Origin: Enterobacteriaceae bacterium
Lineage (GTDB): Bacteria; Pseudomonadota; Gammaproteobacteria; Enterobacterales; Enterobacteriaceae
Assembly (NCBI GenBank): GCA_022712475.1
Contig: JALAGK010000090.1
Location: 1 to 5,919 of the forward strand
Direction of reading: 5' to 3'
Length of the DNA: 5,919 bases
The position numbers and the translations under genes were made by a program. Shown here one piece after another: positions 5,536-5,919 of this stretch. The notes under the pieces were generated by a model. That model was not told the origin of the DNA and ran no database searches. It saw only the letters and a list, made by a program, of their open reading frames with translations. Position 1 is the first letter of the stretch. Every line of letters starts with the position of its first letter.

Positions 5536-5564
5536 AAAAAAAGAGGCGCTATGTTAGCGCCTCT
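5536..5564 (-). terminator. Rho-independent terminator after the monooxygenase gene
   Basis: On the minus strand AGAGGCGCT and AGCGCCTCT form a perfect 9-bp stem around a 5-base loop (AACAT), followed by a run of seven T (5542-5536). It starts about 20 bases after the monooxygenase stop codon, as expected for the last gene of an operon. No RAT-like sequence overlaps it, so it looks constitutive, unlike the other three terminators of the window. Confidence 0.92.
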
Positions 5565-5584
5565 GAGTGCCAGGATAAAGACTG

Positions 5585-5919
5585 TTAGCGCGGCTGCAGG
5601 CAGTTATCCTCTTTCCAGCTATAAAGCCATTCCATTGCACGGTAGAACTCATCCTGCGTTTTGCCTTTCCACAGCAGGTTACGCACCTGACGCTCAACGC
5701 CCGCTGCGTGATAAATACGGCCCATTTCGCGGGTTGACCACACAATACGCGCAGTGCGCGGAATGCGTACCGATTCATACAACGCAAACGCCTTTTTGGC
5801 ATCGTTGTCGCACGCCTGCAACGCTTTGCCGAGCGTGACGGCGTCTTCCAGCGCCATACAGGCCCCCTGCGCCATATACTGTGCCACCGGGTGCGCCGCA
5901 TCGCCTACCAGCGTAATCC
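5585..5919 (-). CDS. FAD-dependent aromatic hydroxylase, C-terminal part; probably 3-hydroxybenzoate 6-monooxygenase
   Basis: The frame is open to the right edge and encodes the last 110 residues of a class A flavoprotein monooxygenase. The visible part opens ITLVGDAAHP, the GD motif that binds the ribityl and pyrophosphate parts of FAD in this family. It continues AQYMAQGACMALEDAVTLGKAL and ends with a Trp-rich tail (WSTREMGRIYHAAGVERQ, MEWLYSWKEDN). The tail and the position next to dusC fit MhbM of the Klebsiella gentisate pathway, which converts 3-hydroxybenzoate to gentisate with NADH and O2 and is the last gene of its operon; the strong terminator just downstream agrees. A salicylate 1-hydroxylase-like enzyme is the main alternative. 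The family is secure; the exact substrate is inferred because the N-terminal NADH/FAD region is missing. Confidence 0.82.
   Translation of the reverse strand, partial: ITLVGDAAHPVAQYMAQGACMALEDAVTLGKALQACDNDAKKAFALYESVRIPRTARIVWSTREMGRIYHAAGVERQVRNLLWKGKTQDEFYRAMEWLYSWKEDNCLQPR

Noticed and set aside
5554..5901. A 115-codon minus-strand frame overlapping the monooxygenase end
   Set aside because: The alternative frame (5585-5919) carries GDAAHP and the rest of the flavoprotein C-terminus; this one is Arg/Trp-rich and meaningless.

Overview
The window looks like a chromosomal stretch from a member of the Enterobacterales. The clearest marker is a full-length DusC (tRNA-dihydrouridine synthase C) close to the E. 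coli protein. Next to it is the 3' end of a class A flavoprotein hydroxylase that resembles the last gene of the Klebsiella-type mhb (3-hydroxybenzoate/gentisate) cluster. Every gene I can support lies on the minus strand, so biological order runs from high to low coordinates.

Layout from right to left: the C-terminus of an FAD monooxygenase (5585-5919) with a strong intrinsic terminator; dusC (4586-5521); a 321-bp gap with a CRP-like site, a 27-nt BglG/LicT-type ribonucleic antiterminator (RAT) and a terminator with a 22-bp stem; an OprD-family outer-membrane porin (2936-4258); a secreted SurE-type phosphatase 25 bp downstream (2035-2910); a 333-bp gap with a second CRP-like/promoter/RAT/terminator cassette; an OprB-family carbohydrate porin (358-1701); a third cassette; and the first 63 codons of a BglG/LicT-family transcriptional antiterminator, which starts with GTG and runs off the left edge.

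The main result is regulatory. The same RNA element, beginning GGATTGTTACTG and ending AGGCAAAACC, occurs three times on the minus strand. Each copy overlaps the 5' arm of a rho-independent terminator, so the RAT fold and the terminator fold are mutually exclusive. The antiterminator gene at the left edge is of the family that binds such elements and sits behind one of them. The segment therefore reads as a regulon in which porin 1 plus phosphatase, porin 2, and the antiterminator each have their own transcriptional gate opened by the same protein. The two internal gates also share an upstream block that fits a class I CRP promoter.

Working model (inference): a substrate crosses the outer membrane through the OprD- and OprB-type porins, a phosphate may be removed in the periplasm by the secreted SurE-like enzyme, and the product is taken up by a PTS permease probably encoded left of the window. 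Phosphorylation of the antiterminator by that permease would couple substrate supply to the gates. The PTS genes are not visible here, and the substrate cannot be told from the sequence.
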